In this document: positions 33,868-43,762 of the stretch, one piece after another
How positions within the stretch are numbered: the first letter of the stretch is position 1
Layout of the letters: the number at the start of each line of letters is the position of its first letter
Source: Candidatus Poribacteria bacterium
GTDB lineage: Bacteria > Poribacteria > WGA-4E > WGA-3G
Reading direction: 5' to 3'
Assembly (NCBI GenBank): GCA_958295945.1
Contig: OY282386.1
Span: 4,334,204-4,398,203 of the forward strand
DNA: 64,000 nucleotides
Notes under the pieces: generated by a model
Databases searched by the model: none
Told to the model about the DNA's origin: nothing
Seen by the model: only the letters and a program-made list of their open reading frames with translations
Made by a program: the position numbers and the translations under genes

Positions 33868-36261
33868 TTATTTTAGGACTACAAGTCGTTTTGTCTGTTT
33901 AGTTTTTGGTGTCACTAGTTCGTAAATATAGACACCGCTTGCTACTGCCTCTCCGAATTCGTTTCGACCGTTCCAATATGCAGCTTTGCTGCGGCTGATA
34001 TAAAATCCCGATGCCTGATTCCCAGAATAAAGCGTTCGGACAATCTTACCTGCTGTGTTATAGATACGTATAGTAATTTTAGCATCTTCCGCAAGTTGAT
34101 AGGGAATCCACGTTTCCGGATTAAAAGGGTTCGGGTAGTTTGTCAAAAGTGCTGTTTCTTTCGGAAGATTCTCTTGAGTCCTGAGCATTGCTAATATCTG
34201 CTCAAAGACACCTATACCTCGCTGTAGATTTGGTTCTGTCAAATTAAGTTGTTTGGCAAGTCGAATCCACTCCGTGAGGTTTTTGGCAGTGAGATTAGAT
34301 GTTTCAACCTGTTTTTTGCTGAGTATCGGTGCTGCGGCATCAGCACCTATTTCCGAGGCGACAATCAGTAAGTCTATCAAATTGACAATCCCATCGCCAT
34401 TGACATCTGGATAGATGTTCATTCGTGCCAGTGCTCCCAAATCCGGATCATCAAAGTTGGATGAAATTGAGACAAGATCCATTATATTTACGTCTCCATC
34501 TCGATTAACATCCCCCAATTTGTAAGTTGCAACCATTTGATCGCTTGCATCATATTCCATCAGATTAGTAATCAATACCGCAATAGGAAAGAAACTTGAT
34601 ATTCGGTTCTCTCTAAGATCTAACACTATCAGATTTATCAAACCTCTAAGAGGGTATACATTTATTATTTCGTTATTGTGAAGATCTAATTCTGTCAAGT
34701 TTTGCAATCCGCTGAGGGGAGTTATATCTATTATCTGGTTGCCATCAAGGTCTAACACACTTAGGTTTGTCAAATCTTTGAGTGGATAGATATCTGCAAT
34801 CTGATTTCCATCAAGGTCTAACTCTGTCAGTTTTGTTAAGCCGCTGAGTGAGGATACATCTTGTATCTCGTTTTCGTGAAGATCAAGCATCATCAAATTT
34901 TTCAAATTTTTGAGTGGAGAAATATCTGCAATCTGATTGCCATCAAGGTCCAGTTCCGTTAATCTTGTCAGATGCATGAGCGGAGACACATCTGATATTT
35001 GATTACCGTCGAGATCAAGATATGTTAGACGTATCAAACTAGCGAGTGGGGATATATCTGATATTTGGTTGTCATCAAGATCCAGCCATTTCAGTCCTAT
35101 CAAGTTTTGGAGGGGTGTCACATCTGATATGTGTTGGTTGTCGTCAAGATCCAACTCTACCAATTTTATCATATCTCTGAGAGGTGAAATATCTGAAATA
35201 GGGTTGTCATCAAGATCCAGGAAACGTAGATTTATCATATTTTTGAGTGGAGAGACATCCGACACCTGATTGTCCGAAACATCCAAAGTATGCAATTTTG
35301 TTAAGTTTTCAAGTGGGGACAGGTCTATTATTTGGTTGGTGTCAAGATCCAACCATTTCAGATTTGTCATATCTCTAAGTGGTGTCACCTCTGATAACTG
35401 GTTTTCTTCAAAATCAAGGTGTTCCAGTTTTGTCAGGTTTCTGAGTGGAGAGATATCAAATAGTTGGTTAATTCTGAGATAGAGTTGTACTAAATTCGTC
35501 AAATCTTTAAGTGGGGACACGTCTGATATTTCATTTTCACGAAGATTTAGAAGTGTCAGTTTTCTCAAATTTTTAAGTATGGATACATCAGACAACCTAT
35601 TATGACCCAGATCTAAAGATGTCAAGTTTGTCAAATCTTTGAGTGGGGATGCGTTCGATATCTTGTTCCAAAATAGATCAAGCTCTATCAAATTTGTCAA
35701 ATTTCTGAGTGCGGATATATCGGATATTCGGTTTAATCTAAGATACAGATGGGTCAAGTTCGTCAAATCTTTAAGTGGGGATAAGTCCGAATCATGCCAG
35801 TTAAACCCAACATCAAGATATGTCAGTTTCGTCAGCTTTTTGAGTGGGGTTAAATCTATTATTCTATTACGGGCAAGATGTAACGCTCTCAAATTGATAG
35901 CAAATTCAAGACCTTTTAGATTTCGGATAGGAACTTCAAACGTTTCATATATAGGCTGTTGGACCCATCTGCTTGGCACATCTGGAATTGTCACTGACAA
36001 AGGCAAAAATCGGTACGCACTTGCTTGAAGCACTGCTAAACTTGCCATATCTGCCTGCGTAATTGGGGCACCTGAATTTTTTCCTAATGCTAATTCAAGA
36101 GCAACACGAAGAGTAGGGTCCGGAATATGAACAGTCTCTGCTGTTGCTATCTGGCGTGGCCCCCAAACAAACATGTACGCAGTGAGGATCAGACACACAA
36201 TACAAGCACGTCTCATGTTTTGGACTGCGTGTTGTGTGCCGGTATATGTGAAAAGTCTCAA
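33868..36261 (-). CDS. Giant exported leucine-rich-repeat protein with dockerin-like repeats, paralogue 1
   Basis: Product of 797 residues. The TTG start at 36261 has TAAGGAG 9-10 nt upstream, and its N-terminus (RLFTYTGTQ) matches that of paralogue 2 (KLYTYTDTQ), so it is preferred over the ATG at 36216. A signal helix is followed by a cap with VHIPDPTLRVALELALGK. Then come about 20 internalin-like 22-residue repeats (LxxLDLdxNqIsDisPLknL), two dockerin-like repeats (DVNRDGDVNIMDLV, DVNGDGIVNLIDLL) and the C-terminal domain ending VLK. Such LRRs bind proteins; Asp at two strand positions could make a charged concave face. Partner unknown. Confidence 0.9.
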   Translation of the reverse strand: MRLFTYTGTQHAVQNMRRACIVCLILTAYMFVWGPRQIATAETVHIPDPTLRVALELALGKNSGAPITQADMASLAVLQASAYRFLPLSVTIPDVPSRWVQQPIYETFEVPIRNLKGLEFAINLRALHLARNRIIDLTPLKKLTKLTYLDVGFNWHDSDLSPLKDLTNLTHLYLRLNRISDISALRNLTNLIELDLFWNKISNASPLKDLTNLTSLDLGHNRLSDVSILKNLRKLTLLNLRENEISDVSPLKDLTNLVQLYLRINQLFDISPLRNLTKLEHLDFEENQLSEVTPLRDMTNLKWLDLDTNQIIDLSPLENLTKLHTLDVSDNQVSDVSPLKNMINLRFLDLDDNPISDISPLRDMIKLVELDLDDNQHISDVTPLQNLIGLKWLDLDDNQISDISPLASLIRLTYLDLDGNQISDVSPLMHLTRLTELDLDGNQIADISPLKNLKNLMMLDLHENEIQDVSSLSGLTKLTELDLDGNQIADIYPLKDLTNLSVLDLDGNQIIDITPLSGLQNLTELDLHNNEIINVYPLRGLINLIVLDLRENRISSFFPIAVLITNLMEYDASDQMVATYKLGDVNRDGDVNIMDLVSISSNFDDPDLGALARMNIYPDVNGDGIVNLIDLLIVASEIGADAAAPILSKKQVETSNLTAKNLTEWIRLAKQLNLTEPNLQRGIGVFEQILAMLRTQENLPKETALLTNYPNPFNPETWIPYQLAEDAKITIRIYNTAGKIVRTLYSGNQASGFYISRSKAAYWNGRNEFGEAVASGVYIYELVTPKTKQTKRLVVLK

Positions 36262-36294
36262 GAAATTATGCTCCTTACATTACATACTTTAGTA

Positions 36295-38319
36295 TTACTT
36301 TCGGATGAACATTTTGCGCGTAACTTTAAAATCATTGGCAGTGAGTGTAATGAAATAGACACCACTTGCTACGGATTCACCGAACTCATTCTGACCATCC
36401 CAATAGGCCGCGCGAGATTTATGTTTATATACACCTGCTGGCAATTGTCCCAATTCCAACAATCGAACGAGTTTCCCATCCGCAGAATGAATTGAGATGT
36501 TAACGTTCCCTGGTTCTGCCAACTGATACGGTATCCATGTCTCAGGGTTGAATGGATTCGGGTAGTTTGGTAAGAGTGCCGTGGATTTTGGAAGCGCGTC
36601 TTGGGGACTAATAATCGCCAAAAGCTGCTCCAAGACATCTACCCCTTGCTGTAGATTTAGTTCTGCCAGATCAAGTTGTTTGGCAAGTCGAATCCACACC
36701 GCAAGGTCTTTGGTAGTGAGATTAGATGTTGTTTCAATCTGATTTTTGCTAAGTGTTGGAGCAGCGGCATCGGGACTTATTTCCGAAGCAGCAATTAGTA
36801 AATCTATCAAATTGACAAGCCCATCGCCATTGACATCCGGATAGATATTCATTTCTGCCAGAGCCTCTAAATCAGGATCGGCAAAGTTTGATGCGATTGC
36901 AACGAGGTCCGCAATATTTACAGTGCCATCTCGGTTTACATCTGCAAAACTGAAAGGAGGTGCTGTTTGATTGCTAAAATCGTATTCTATCAGATTATCT
37001 ATTAAATCGGTGATTGGTGAGAAATCTGATATGTGATTGTGGCTTAGATCAAGCACTGTCAGTTTTGTCAAGTTTTTGAGGGGTGCCACATCCGATATTC
37101 GATTGTTATCAAGATATAACTTTGTCAGTTTTGTCAAGTTTTTGAGGGGTGCCACATCCGATATCCGGTTGTCGTCAAGTTCCAATATTCTCAGTTTAGT
37201 CACAGTCTTAAGAACGGACAGATCAGATATATTGTTGTGAGCAAGATCCAGGGTTGACAAATTCGTTAAATGTTTGAGAGGAGATATATCCAATATTCCG
37301 TTGCTGTCAAGATCTAGGTCTATCAATTCTGTCATATCTTTTAGTGGTGTCAAATCCAGTATCGGGTTGTCGGAGATATCTAAATGTATTAGTTTTTTCA
37401 TATCTTTTAGCGGTGTCACATCCGATATCCGGTTGTCGTCAATATCCAAATGTCTAAGTTTTGTCATATCTTTTAATGGTGTCACATCCGATATACGGTT
37501 GTTGAAAATATTTATATATGTCAAGTTTGTCATATTCTTGAGCGGTGTCACATCCAATATCTGGTTATCTCGAAGTGAGAGATATTTTAGTATAGTCAAG
37601 TTTCTGAGCGGTGTCACATCCAATATCTGGTTATCTCGAAGTGAGAGATATTTTAGTGTAGTCAAGTTTCTGAGCGGTGTCACATCCAATATCCGGTTAT
37701 TGAGAAGATCCAGTTCTATCAGATTTGTCAAGTTTTTTAGGGGTGTCACATCTGATATACGGTTGTTTACGAGAGAGAGGTGGGTCAGATTTGTCAAATC
37801 TTTGAGAGGTGTCACATCCGATATACGATTCATTCCAAGAGAAAGGCGTGTTAAGTTTACTAAATCTTTGAGAGGTGTCACATCCGATATCTGATTACGG
37901 CCAAGTTCCAACTCTATCAGATTGGTAGCAAACTCAAGACCTGTTAGATCTTTGATGCTGGATACAAATTGAACATCGGTAGATTCACATACCCACCGTT
38001 CTGCTATTGGTGTAAACCACCCCTTTTTCGACAGCGTCAAATAGCGGCATCCGTTGGCTTGGAGGGATTCCAAACTTTCCATCTCGGACTGGGTGATATT
38101 AGCCCCTGCTTCTTTGCCGAGTGCTGACGCAATAACGGCACGAAGACCAGGGTCCGGAATGTGGACGGTCTGTGCAATTACAAGACGGTACGATGTCAAA
38201 AAGAAAACACACGCAGCTAAAATTAGAATGACAACAGATGGAAGTCCTATTTTTTGGTTTGCAAACTGTGTGTCGGTGTATGTATATAGTTTCAAAAGAT
38301 TATGATGTTTACGTTGCAT
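36295..38319 (-). CDS. Exported leucine-rich-repeat protein with dockerin-like repeats, paralogue 2
   Basis: Product of 674 residues. Same order as its neighbours: signal helix, VHIPDPGLRAVIASALGK cap, about 14 repeats of 22 residues, dockerin-like DVNRDGTVNIADLV and DVNGDGLVNLIDLL, and a C-terminal domain with NYPNPFNPETWIPYQLA ending IRK. Repeats in this copy mostly use DVTPL where the others use DISPL or DVSPL. Two consecutive repeats are encoded by 66-bp units differing at one base, so the array has recently grown. Confidence 0.9.
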   Translation of the reverse strand: MQRKHHNLLKLYTYTDTQFANQKIGLPSVVILILAACVFFLTSYRLVIAQTVHIPDPGLRAVIASALGKEAGANITQSEMESLESLQANGCRYLTLSKKGWFTPIAERWVCESTDVQFVSSIKDLTGLEFATNLIELELGRNQISDVTPLKDLVNLTRLSLGMNRISDVTPLKDLTNLTHLSLVNNRISDVTPLKNLTNLIELDLLNNRILDVTPLRNLTTLKYLSLRDNQILDVTPLRNLTILKYLSLRDNQILDVTPLKNMTNLTYINIFNNRISDVTPLKDMTKLRHLDIDDNRISDVTPLKDMKKLIHLDISDNPILDLTPLKDMTELIDLDLDSNGILDISPLKHLTNLSTLDLAHNNISDLSVLKTVTKLRILELDDNRISDVAPLKNLTKLTKLYLDNNRISDVAPLKNLTKLTVLDLSHNHISDFSPITDLIDNLIEYDFSNQTAPPFSFADVNRDGTVNIADLVAIASNFADPDLEALAEMNIYPDVNGDGLVNLIDLLIAASEISPDAAAPTLSKNQIETTSNLTTKDLAVWIRLAKQLDLAELNLQQGVDVLEQLLAIISPQDALPKSTALLPNYPNPFNPETWIPYQLAEPGNVNISIHSADGKLVRLLELGQLPAGVYKHKSRAAYWDGQNEFGESVASGVYFITLTANDFKVTRKMFIRK
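37545..37676 (-). repeat. Near-identical 66-bp tandem duplication inside the LRR array
   Basis: Units 37545-37610 and 37611-37676 differ only at one base (TATAGTC against TGTAGTC). Each encodes one 22-residue LRR. Other repeats in the gene are much more diverged, so this is a recent duplication. Confidence 0.85.
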
Positions 38320-38327
38320 AATTTTAC

Positions 38328-40670
38328 CTACTTCCGGATGATCATTTTGCCCGTAGCCTTAAAATCATCGGTAGTCAGCGTATAGAAATAGACTCCACTT
38401 GACACAGTTTCACCAAATTCATTTTGTCCATCCCAATGGGCAGCACGGGATTTAGTATAGTAAATGCCTGCAGACATTTGCCCTACCTCCAACTCCCGAA
38501 CAAGTTTCCCATCAGTGGAATGAATAAATATAACAACCTTTGCCGATTTTGCTAACTGATACGGTATCCATGTCTCGGGGTTGAATGGGTTCGGATAATT
38601 TGCCAACAGTGCAGTTTCTGTTGGTAATCCTTCCACAGAGGACAGAACTGCTAGCAGCTGCTCCAAGACAGCAATCCCTCTTTGTATGCGTGGTTCTTGT
38701 GTATCAAGTCGTTTAGCAAGTTGTATCCACTGCATGAGATTCTCGGTATTGAGGTCGGATGTTTTAACTGAATGTTGGCTGAGTGATGGGATGGCAGCAG
38801 ATGAACCTAATTCCGAAGCAACAAGAACCAAATCTATTATATCCACAACCCCATCGCTGTTTACATCTGGATGTATATTCATCTGTGCCAGAGCATTCAA
38901 GTCAGGATCATCAAAATTGGATGCAATTAAGACGAGATCAGATATATTGACAACCCCGTCGCGGTTCACATCCTCCGGTTTGTAGGTTGGAGGTGTTTGG
39001 TCGCTGGCATCAAATATCAATAGATTATCTATCAATCCGGCGATTGGAGAAAAATCTGATATTTTGTTTCGACTAAGATCAAGGACTTCAAGGTTTGTTA
39101 AGTTTTTGAGAGGTGTCACATTAGTGATTTGATTGTCGTGAAGGTCTAACTCTGTTAGTTCTATCATGTCTTTGAGTGGGAACACATTCACAATTTGGTT
39201 ACCATCAAGATCTAGAATTATCAATTTTATCATATTTTTAAGAGGTGTCACATCAACTATCTTATTGTCATCAAGATCAAGGTCTGTAAGGTTTATTAAA
39301 CTGCTAAGTGGGGATATATCCGATATTTCGTTGTCGTGAAGATCAAGAATCATCAGATTCACCAAAACATTTAGCGGCGACACATCTTTTATTTTATTGC
39401 CATCAAGATCCAGTTCTGTTAATTTTGTCAAAGACATGAGCGGAGATAAATCTGATATTTTATTGCCATCAAGGTCAAGGTATGTTAGTTTTGTCATAAC
39501 GTTGAGTGGGGTTATATCCGATATCTCATTGTCGTCAAGATCTAGCCATCTTAAGTTGATCAAACTGCTGAGTGGGGATATATCCGATATTTCGTTGTCG
39601 TCAAGATCTAGAAATGTCAACCTTGTAAGATTTTTGAGTGGGGATACATCCGATAGCGGATTATCATCAATATCTACCCGACTCAGATTTTTGATAGCAC
39701 TGAGTGGAGAAATATCCGATATCAAGTTGTCTGAGATATCAAGTCGGGTCAGTTTTGTCATGTTTTCAAGCGCGGACACATCCGATACCTCGTTGCTATC
39801 AATGTCAAGAAAAACCAATTTTGTCAAACTGCTGAGAGGTGATATATCCGATATTTGATTAGATTGGAGGTCCATTGCTGTCATATTTGTAAGATTTTGG
39901 AGTGCGGATACATCCACTATTTGGTTATCTCTTAGACTTAGATGGGTTAAGTTTGTCAAGTTTTCAAGTGGAGATACATCCGACAGTTCGTTGGCACGTA
40001 TAGCAAGAAACTGCAGATTTGTCATATTTCTGAGTGGCGTTAGATCTGAAATTTGATTGGTGTGTAGGTCCAAATCAACCAATTGTGTTAAACCACTGAG
40101 TGGGGTTACATCTGATATCCCGTTTCCGCGAAGATTTAAGAACGTTAAGTTTATCAAATTTTTCAGTGGGGTCACATCTGTGATGCGCCAGTTAACACCA
40201 AGATCTAAGTATGTCAATTCCGTTAAATTTTGGAGGGGTGATACATCAGATATCTGATTACGACCAAGATGAAGCTCTGTCAAATTTGTAGCATACTCAA
40301 TGCCTGTCAATTTTTTAATTGTAGGTCCAAACGAATCATTAGGCGACTCACATATCCAACGGCTTGGTATTCCCCAATTATTTGCATCCTTCAGTCTAAT
40401 AAAGCGACATCTGCTGGCTTGAAGTGATCGCAAACTCGCCATATCTTCTTGAGTAATATCTTCACCAACTTGTTTACCTAATGCTAACTCAAGAGCGGAA
40501 CGAAGGGCAGGATCAGGTATGTTTACAGCCTGTGCAGATGCAACTTGAATCGAAAAAATGAATTGCATACAGAATAAGAGTGTTAGACGAGTGATGATAG
40601 CAAATGTATGGGTTTGTCTTTCATAAGGATTAAGTGATGATAGGGTTGAATTAAATAGTTTCATTGGCAT
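38328..40670 (-). CDS. Giant exported leucine-rich-repeat protein with dockerin-like repeats, paralogue 3
   Basis: Product of 780 residues. A signal helix (LTLLFCMQFIFSIQVASA) is followed by VNIPDPALRSALELALGK and about 19 LRRs of 22 residues. Dockerin-like repeats are DVNRDGVVNISDLV and DVNSDGVVDIIDLV. The C-terminal domain ends IRK. It is the first of the three LRR genes on the - strand; the next gene starts 9 nt after its stop, so they form one unit. An ATG two codons inside (40664) is an alternative start. Confidence 0.9.
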   Translation of the reverse strand: MPMKLFNSTLSSLNPYERQTHTFAIITRLTLLFCMQFIFSIQVASAQAVNIPDPALRSALELALGKQVGEDITQEDMASLRSLQASRCRFIRLKDANNWGIPSRWICESPNDSFGPTIKKLTGIEYATNLTELHLGRNQISDVSPLQNLTELTYLDLGVNWRITDVTPLKNLINLTFLNLRGNGISDVTPLSGLTQLVDLDLHTNQISDLTPLRNMTNLQFLAIRANELSDVSPLENLTNLTHLSLRDNQIVDVSALQNLTNMTAMDLQSNQISDISPLSSLTKLVFLDIDSNEVSDVSALENMTKLTRLDISDNLISDISPLSAIKNLSRVDIDDNPLSDVSPLKNLTRLTFLDLDDNEISDISPLSSLINLRWLDLDDNEISDITPLNVMTKLTYLDLDGNKISDLSPLMSLTKLTELDLDGNKIKDVSPLNVLVNLMILDLHDNEISDISPLSSLINLTDLDLDDNKIVDVTPLKNMIKLIILDLDGNQIVNVFPLKDMIELTELDLHDNQITNVTPLKNLTNLEVLDLSRNKISDFSPIAGLIDNLLIFDASDQTPPTYKPEDVNRDGVVNISDLVLIASNFDDPDLNALAQMNIHPDVNSDGVVDIIDLVLVASELGSSAAIPSLSQHSVKTSDLNTENLMQWIQLAKRLDTQEPRIQRGIAVLEQLLAVLSSVEGLPTETALLANYPNPFNPETWIPYQLAKSAKVVIFIHSTDGKLVRELEVGQMSAGIYYTKSRAAHWDGQNEFGETVSSGVYFYTLTTDDFKATGKMIIRK

Positions 40671-40694
40671 TTATGATCCATAATTACATTAAGG

Positions 40695-40765
40695 CCTAAA
40701 CAAATTTAGGCAGACTGAATGAGAAAGGAATAAACAATAAGTTGTCTTACAATTTCATTCAGTCT
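40695..40765. terminator. Two adjacent hairpins between the LTD lipoprotein and LRR genes
   Basis: AGACTGAATGA (40712-40722) pairs with TCATTCAGTCT (40755-40765), and CCTAAA (40695-40700) pairs with TTTAGG (40705-40710). On the - strand they follow the LTD lipoprotein gene by ~80 nt and precede the LRR gene by ~25 nt. This could end one transcript or form a leader for the LRR operon. Confidence 0.4.
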
Positions 40766-40845
40766 TCACTTTATATATTTTTAGATTTTTCACTAATGAG
40801 AAACAGAAATGAATTTTACAAAAGAACGATTTGGCAGTATGAATC

Positions 40846-41460
40846 CTAATTTACTGTATTCTCTGCACTAGGTGTTGCAGCAACAATTTGGAAATCGCCA
40901 GTACCATTTGGGATTCTTCCGTAAGCAACATCCGTTTCCTGCTCACCAAATACAACGCTATCCAACACCATATTATCATTCGCATCAGGACCTACCAACA
41001 AGACCGTTTCACCACTTTTAGATAGTTTGAAGTTAGAATGCAAACCTTCGGTAGCATCTTCATTATCATGATCTTCATCACACCATACAATGAGATACCC
41101 ATTCGCAGCAATCTCTGTACCGTCTGGAAATTGCCATTTGGTCGGATTATCCACTTTGTCACTAAGATACATTCCAGTAAGATCAATAGGACTGTCAGTA
41201 CGGTTATATAATTCAACCCAATCGTCGTTGTCCCCTTGCGGATCCATAGCAATGTTATCATTATCCGCCATGAGTTCATTAATAACGACTGGAGATCCTT
41301 TTAACATGCCCTCCTTTTCACTAGGATCTTTCATTTCTGGTGGATCCACGGGGTCCGTTCCAGGTTCACCAGGCCGCACTACATCTGAAGCGTACTCACA
41401 TGACATAATAAATGCTGAGCAAATCAAGACAAATATCAATGTAATTGGTATTTTTTTCAT
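40846..41460 (-). CDS. Lamin-tail-domain lipoprotein
   Basis: Product of 204 residues from the ATG at 41460, with GGAGGAAAAT immediately upstream. The signal ends in FIMSC, a lipobox, followed by a Pro/Asp/Glu-rich linker (~25-55). Residues ~60-200 are an LTD immunoglobulin-like domain: VVINELMADND, DDWVELYNRTDSPIDLTGMYLSD, WQFPDGTEIAANGYLIVWCD, GETVLLVGP. These domains occur in bacterial surface proteins and may bind ligands or other proteins. It is a lipoprotein, unlike the C-terminal-domain proteins that follow. Confidence 0.88.
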   Translation of the reverse strand: MKKIPITLIFVLICSAFIMSCEYASDVVRPGEPGTDPVDPPEMKDPSEKEGMLKGSPVVINELMADNDNIAMDPQGDNDDWVELYNRTDSPIDLTGMYLSDKVDNPTKWQFPDGTEIAANGYLIVWCDEDHDNEDATEGLHSNFKLSKSGETVLLVGPDANDNMVLDSVVFGEQETDVAYGRIPNGTGDFQIVAATPSAENTVN

Positions 41461-41595
41461 ATTTTCCTCCATAAAATAATTTCAGTAAATTTATTCTCTG
41501 TTATTAGTGCAACATAAGCACTTATCCATAGTATCCTATAATCCCATTTTACAAAATAATGGAAATTGATACAAATAAAATATACATCCTAATTA

Positions 41596-42798
41596 TTACA
41601 AAACCTTGTCATAAATGTTAAATATCTTCTGATAGTGTATTTCTGCGTTAAATTCTCTTTCCATTTTAGTTCTACCAATTCTCCCCATCTCTACTGCCCC
41701 ACCTTTATTTTCACCCATCCACAACAATTTCTCCCGCAATGCCTCAGTTGCAGCAGACGGAACAAGGAATCCGTCCTCACCATCAGCAATTAACTCAGGT
41801 ATTCCCCCGATGTCGGCACCAATGACAGGTTTTCCATAAGCATAAGATTCCAAGACAGACATAGGACAATTCTCATACCACTCCGATGGTAAAACAGTAC
41901 AGATACTCTTCTGAATCAGTTCCTTGAGTTCGTCCCCTTGTTTAAACCCCAAGAGCTGTATGTGTTCACAGCCATTATTCTCAATAAATTGCCTAACTTC
42001 AGACATTGCTTCTCCATCCCCAACGATATAAAGCGGAACATGTTTTATAGGTGCGGCTGCCTCAATAAGCGTAAAAATACCTTTACTACGATGCACTCTC
42101 CCGAAATAGAGTAGATAATCTCCTTCATCAAAATTTGGCGTAAAGTTTGTGACATCAGTAAAGTTGTGTACCGTTGAAATCTTATCTTCCGGCACGCCAT
42201 ACTGGATCATCTTTTTGCGTAAAAAGTGAGAAACCGATATGAAATGGTCAAACTTATCAACAGAACCGAGATAGCGAGACACATAAGACTCTACCACACT
42301 CAATGCAGTACGTGCCAGGGATCTTCTATTACACCTTTTCGGCAATGCTCGCCAAAAGTGTTTTCCTTCGCAATCCTCACAAATCTCATCGTTTGACAAA
42401 TGACTATAGACAGGACAAGTAATTTTGTATTCATGCAGAGTTTGAATCAATGGAATATCTGCATCCTTGAGATGACCTAAGATTGATGCTGTCAATTTAC
42501 CGTAATATATATGAAAGTGTGCGATATCAATCTCAGTATTTTTCAGTAAACGTTGTATTGATTTCACTGCATCACGAGAATAAAGAAAACGTAAAGGGTC
42601 AATTGGTCCAGGATTTTCAAAATCTGCTGCCCGCGGAAAATACTCATCCCATTCTGATGGTTCATTTTTAGGATGTGCAGCTGTGAACGGAATCACCTTG
42701 TGACCATTTTTCTGTAATATCTCAGCCATGGTGAAAAAATAACGGTCAGATCCACCACGAACAAAATGATTCTGGGATACATTCAGGATGGTCAACAT
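41596..42798 (-). CDS. Glycosyltransferase family 4
   Basis: Product of 400 residues with a GT-B fold. The acceptor side starts VSQNHFVRGGSDRYFFTMAE, with HFHIYYGKLT and TLHEYKITCP, and a Cys pair in EICEDCEGKHFW. The donor side has YLLYFGRVHRSKGIFTLIEA, PLYIVGDGE, LLGF and ENCPMSVLESYAYGKPVIG, which contains the E-x7-E motif. It would add a sugar from a nucleotide donor in the cytoplasm. It is separated from the main cluster by the LRR genes. Confidence 0.9.
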   Translation of the reverse strand: MLTILNVSQNHFVRGGSDRYFFTMAEILQKNGHKVIPFTAAHPKNEPSEWDEYFPRAADFENPGPIDPLRFLYSRDAVKSIQRLLKNTEIDIAHFHIYYGKLTASILGHLKDADIPLIQTLHEYKITCPVYSHLSNDEICEDCEGKHFWRALPKRCNRRSLARTALSVVESYVSRYLGSVDKFDHFISVSHFLRKKMIQYGVPEDKISTVHNFTDVTNFTPNFDEGDYLLYFGRVHRSKGIFTLIEAAAPIKHVPLYIVGDGEAMSEVRQFIENNGCEHIQLLGFKQGDELKELIQKSICTVLPSEWYENCPMSVLESYAYGKPVIGADIGGIPELIADGEDGFLVPSAATEALREKLLWMGENKGGAVEMGRIGRTKMEREFNAEIHYQKIFNIYDKVL

Positions 42799-42804
42799 TT
42801 CATA

Positions 42805-43707
42805 TCACTCCCGTGGTCCCGCATCGGTAAACCTTGTCTCAGCTATCGGCAAATAAACCACACTACCCAATTGTTTTGTAACTAACTCTACATCTGCAGA
42901 ATCCTGAATCATCTGGTCAATTTCTTCATTATCAATTGTTCCCCACCAATTGTTTGAAATTAGTAGATCAAATTTTACATTTAATTTTAGAGAGAATTCA
43001 TTGGTTTCTAAGTTGTTGAACTGGATAATTGATTGTACGTTCTCACAGAAAATACCAGTCTCATTTTCCCTAATTACATTGGACTCAATTTGTGGTCTAT
43101 TCTGCCGTTCAATTGTGCTAATTCCTATTTCATTATCCTTGATCTCATTATATCTGATTATTGAATCACTCCCATTTAATGCAATTGCAGTTTTGTTGTT
43201 CTGAAACACACAATCTAACACCGAAGGAGAAGTCGATCTGATATCCACAGCTATCTCTGCGTATTCTATGACTAATCCTCTTAGAAAACTATCAGCATCT
43301 TTTGTAAAGTCAAAAAAGATACCTTTCCACTCGCCGGGTTCTGGATTTGAACTATCTGATGTAAAAGTCACAAGTTCATCTAATTGTTCCTCTACTATAG
43401 GTGTTCCAATTTTCAGCAATGCTTTCAAACCGGAAACCTTGATCTGTGCATCACGAGCAAATTTAACAACCGTTCCGGGCATGATCTCAAGTACAATGTC
43501 TGCAGGTACTACTAATGTGCCTTTTATAAGATAGGTATTTTCAGGAACCCAAGTTTCATCTTCTGTAAGCAGATAATTAGTTAAAACGATTTCATTCTCC
43601 TCATTCGTTCCATTAGTTATCGGAGAAGAATCCTGACATCCACTAAGTAAAAAAATTAGACAATTAATAATCACACAGAAGAATGTTGGTAAATGTATAT
43701 TTTTCAT
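42805..43707 (-). CDS. Lipoprotein with right-handed beta-helix-like repeats
   Basis: Product of 300 residues. The signal ends in FLLSGC (lipobox near residue 24). Residues ~55-130 contain VLEIMPGTVVKFARDAQIKV and TFTSDSSNPEPGEWKGIFF, typical of parallel beta-helix proteins with a right-handed helix start. Residues ~150-240 show repeated short strands (VFQNNKTAIALNGSDSIIRYN and EIKDNEIGISTIE). Such folds often act on polysaccharides. No catalytic residues can be named. It ends 6 nt before the glycosyltransferase start. Confidence 0.75.
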   Translation of the reverse strand: MKNIHLPTFFCVIINCLIFLLSGCQDSSPITNGTNEENEIVLTNYLLTEDETWVPENTYLIKGTLVVPADIVLEIMPGTVVKFARDAQIKVSGLKALLKIGTPIVEEQLDELVTFTSDSSNPEPGEWKGIFFDFTKDADSFLRGLVIEYAEIAVDIRSTSPSVLDCVFQNNKTAIALNGSDSIIRYNEIKDNEIGISTIERQNRPQIESNVIRENETGIFCENVQSIIQFNNLETNEFSLKLNVKFDLLISNNWWGTIDNEEIDQMIQDSADVELVTKQLGSVVYLPIAETRFTDAGPRE

Positions 43708-43762
43708 ATCAGTTTTGTTGTATCTGTATCTTCAAAAATTCATATAAATATGCGAATATATT

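Noticed and set aside
37274..37894. Long + strand open frame across the LRR gene
   Set aside because: It is antisense to the LRR array and its repetitive product simply mirrors the repeat. There is no ribosome binding site or known domain.
33868..40670. Regular ~66-bp periodicity that could look like a CRISPR or satellite array
   Set aside because: The period is exactly 22 codons, keeps the reading frame and gives leucine-rich repeats. There are no constant repeats with unique spacers.
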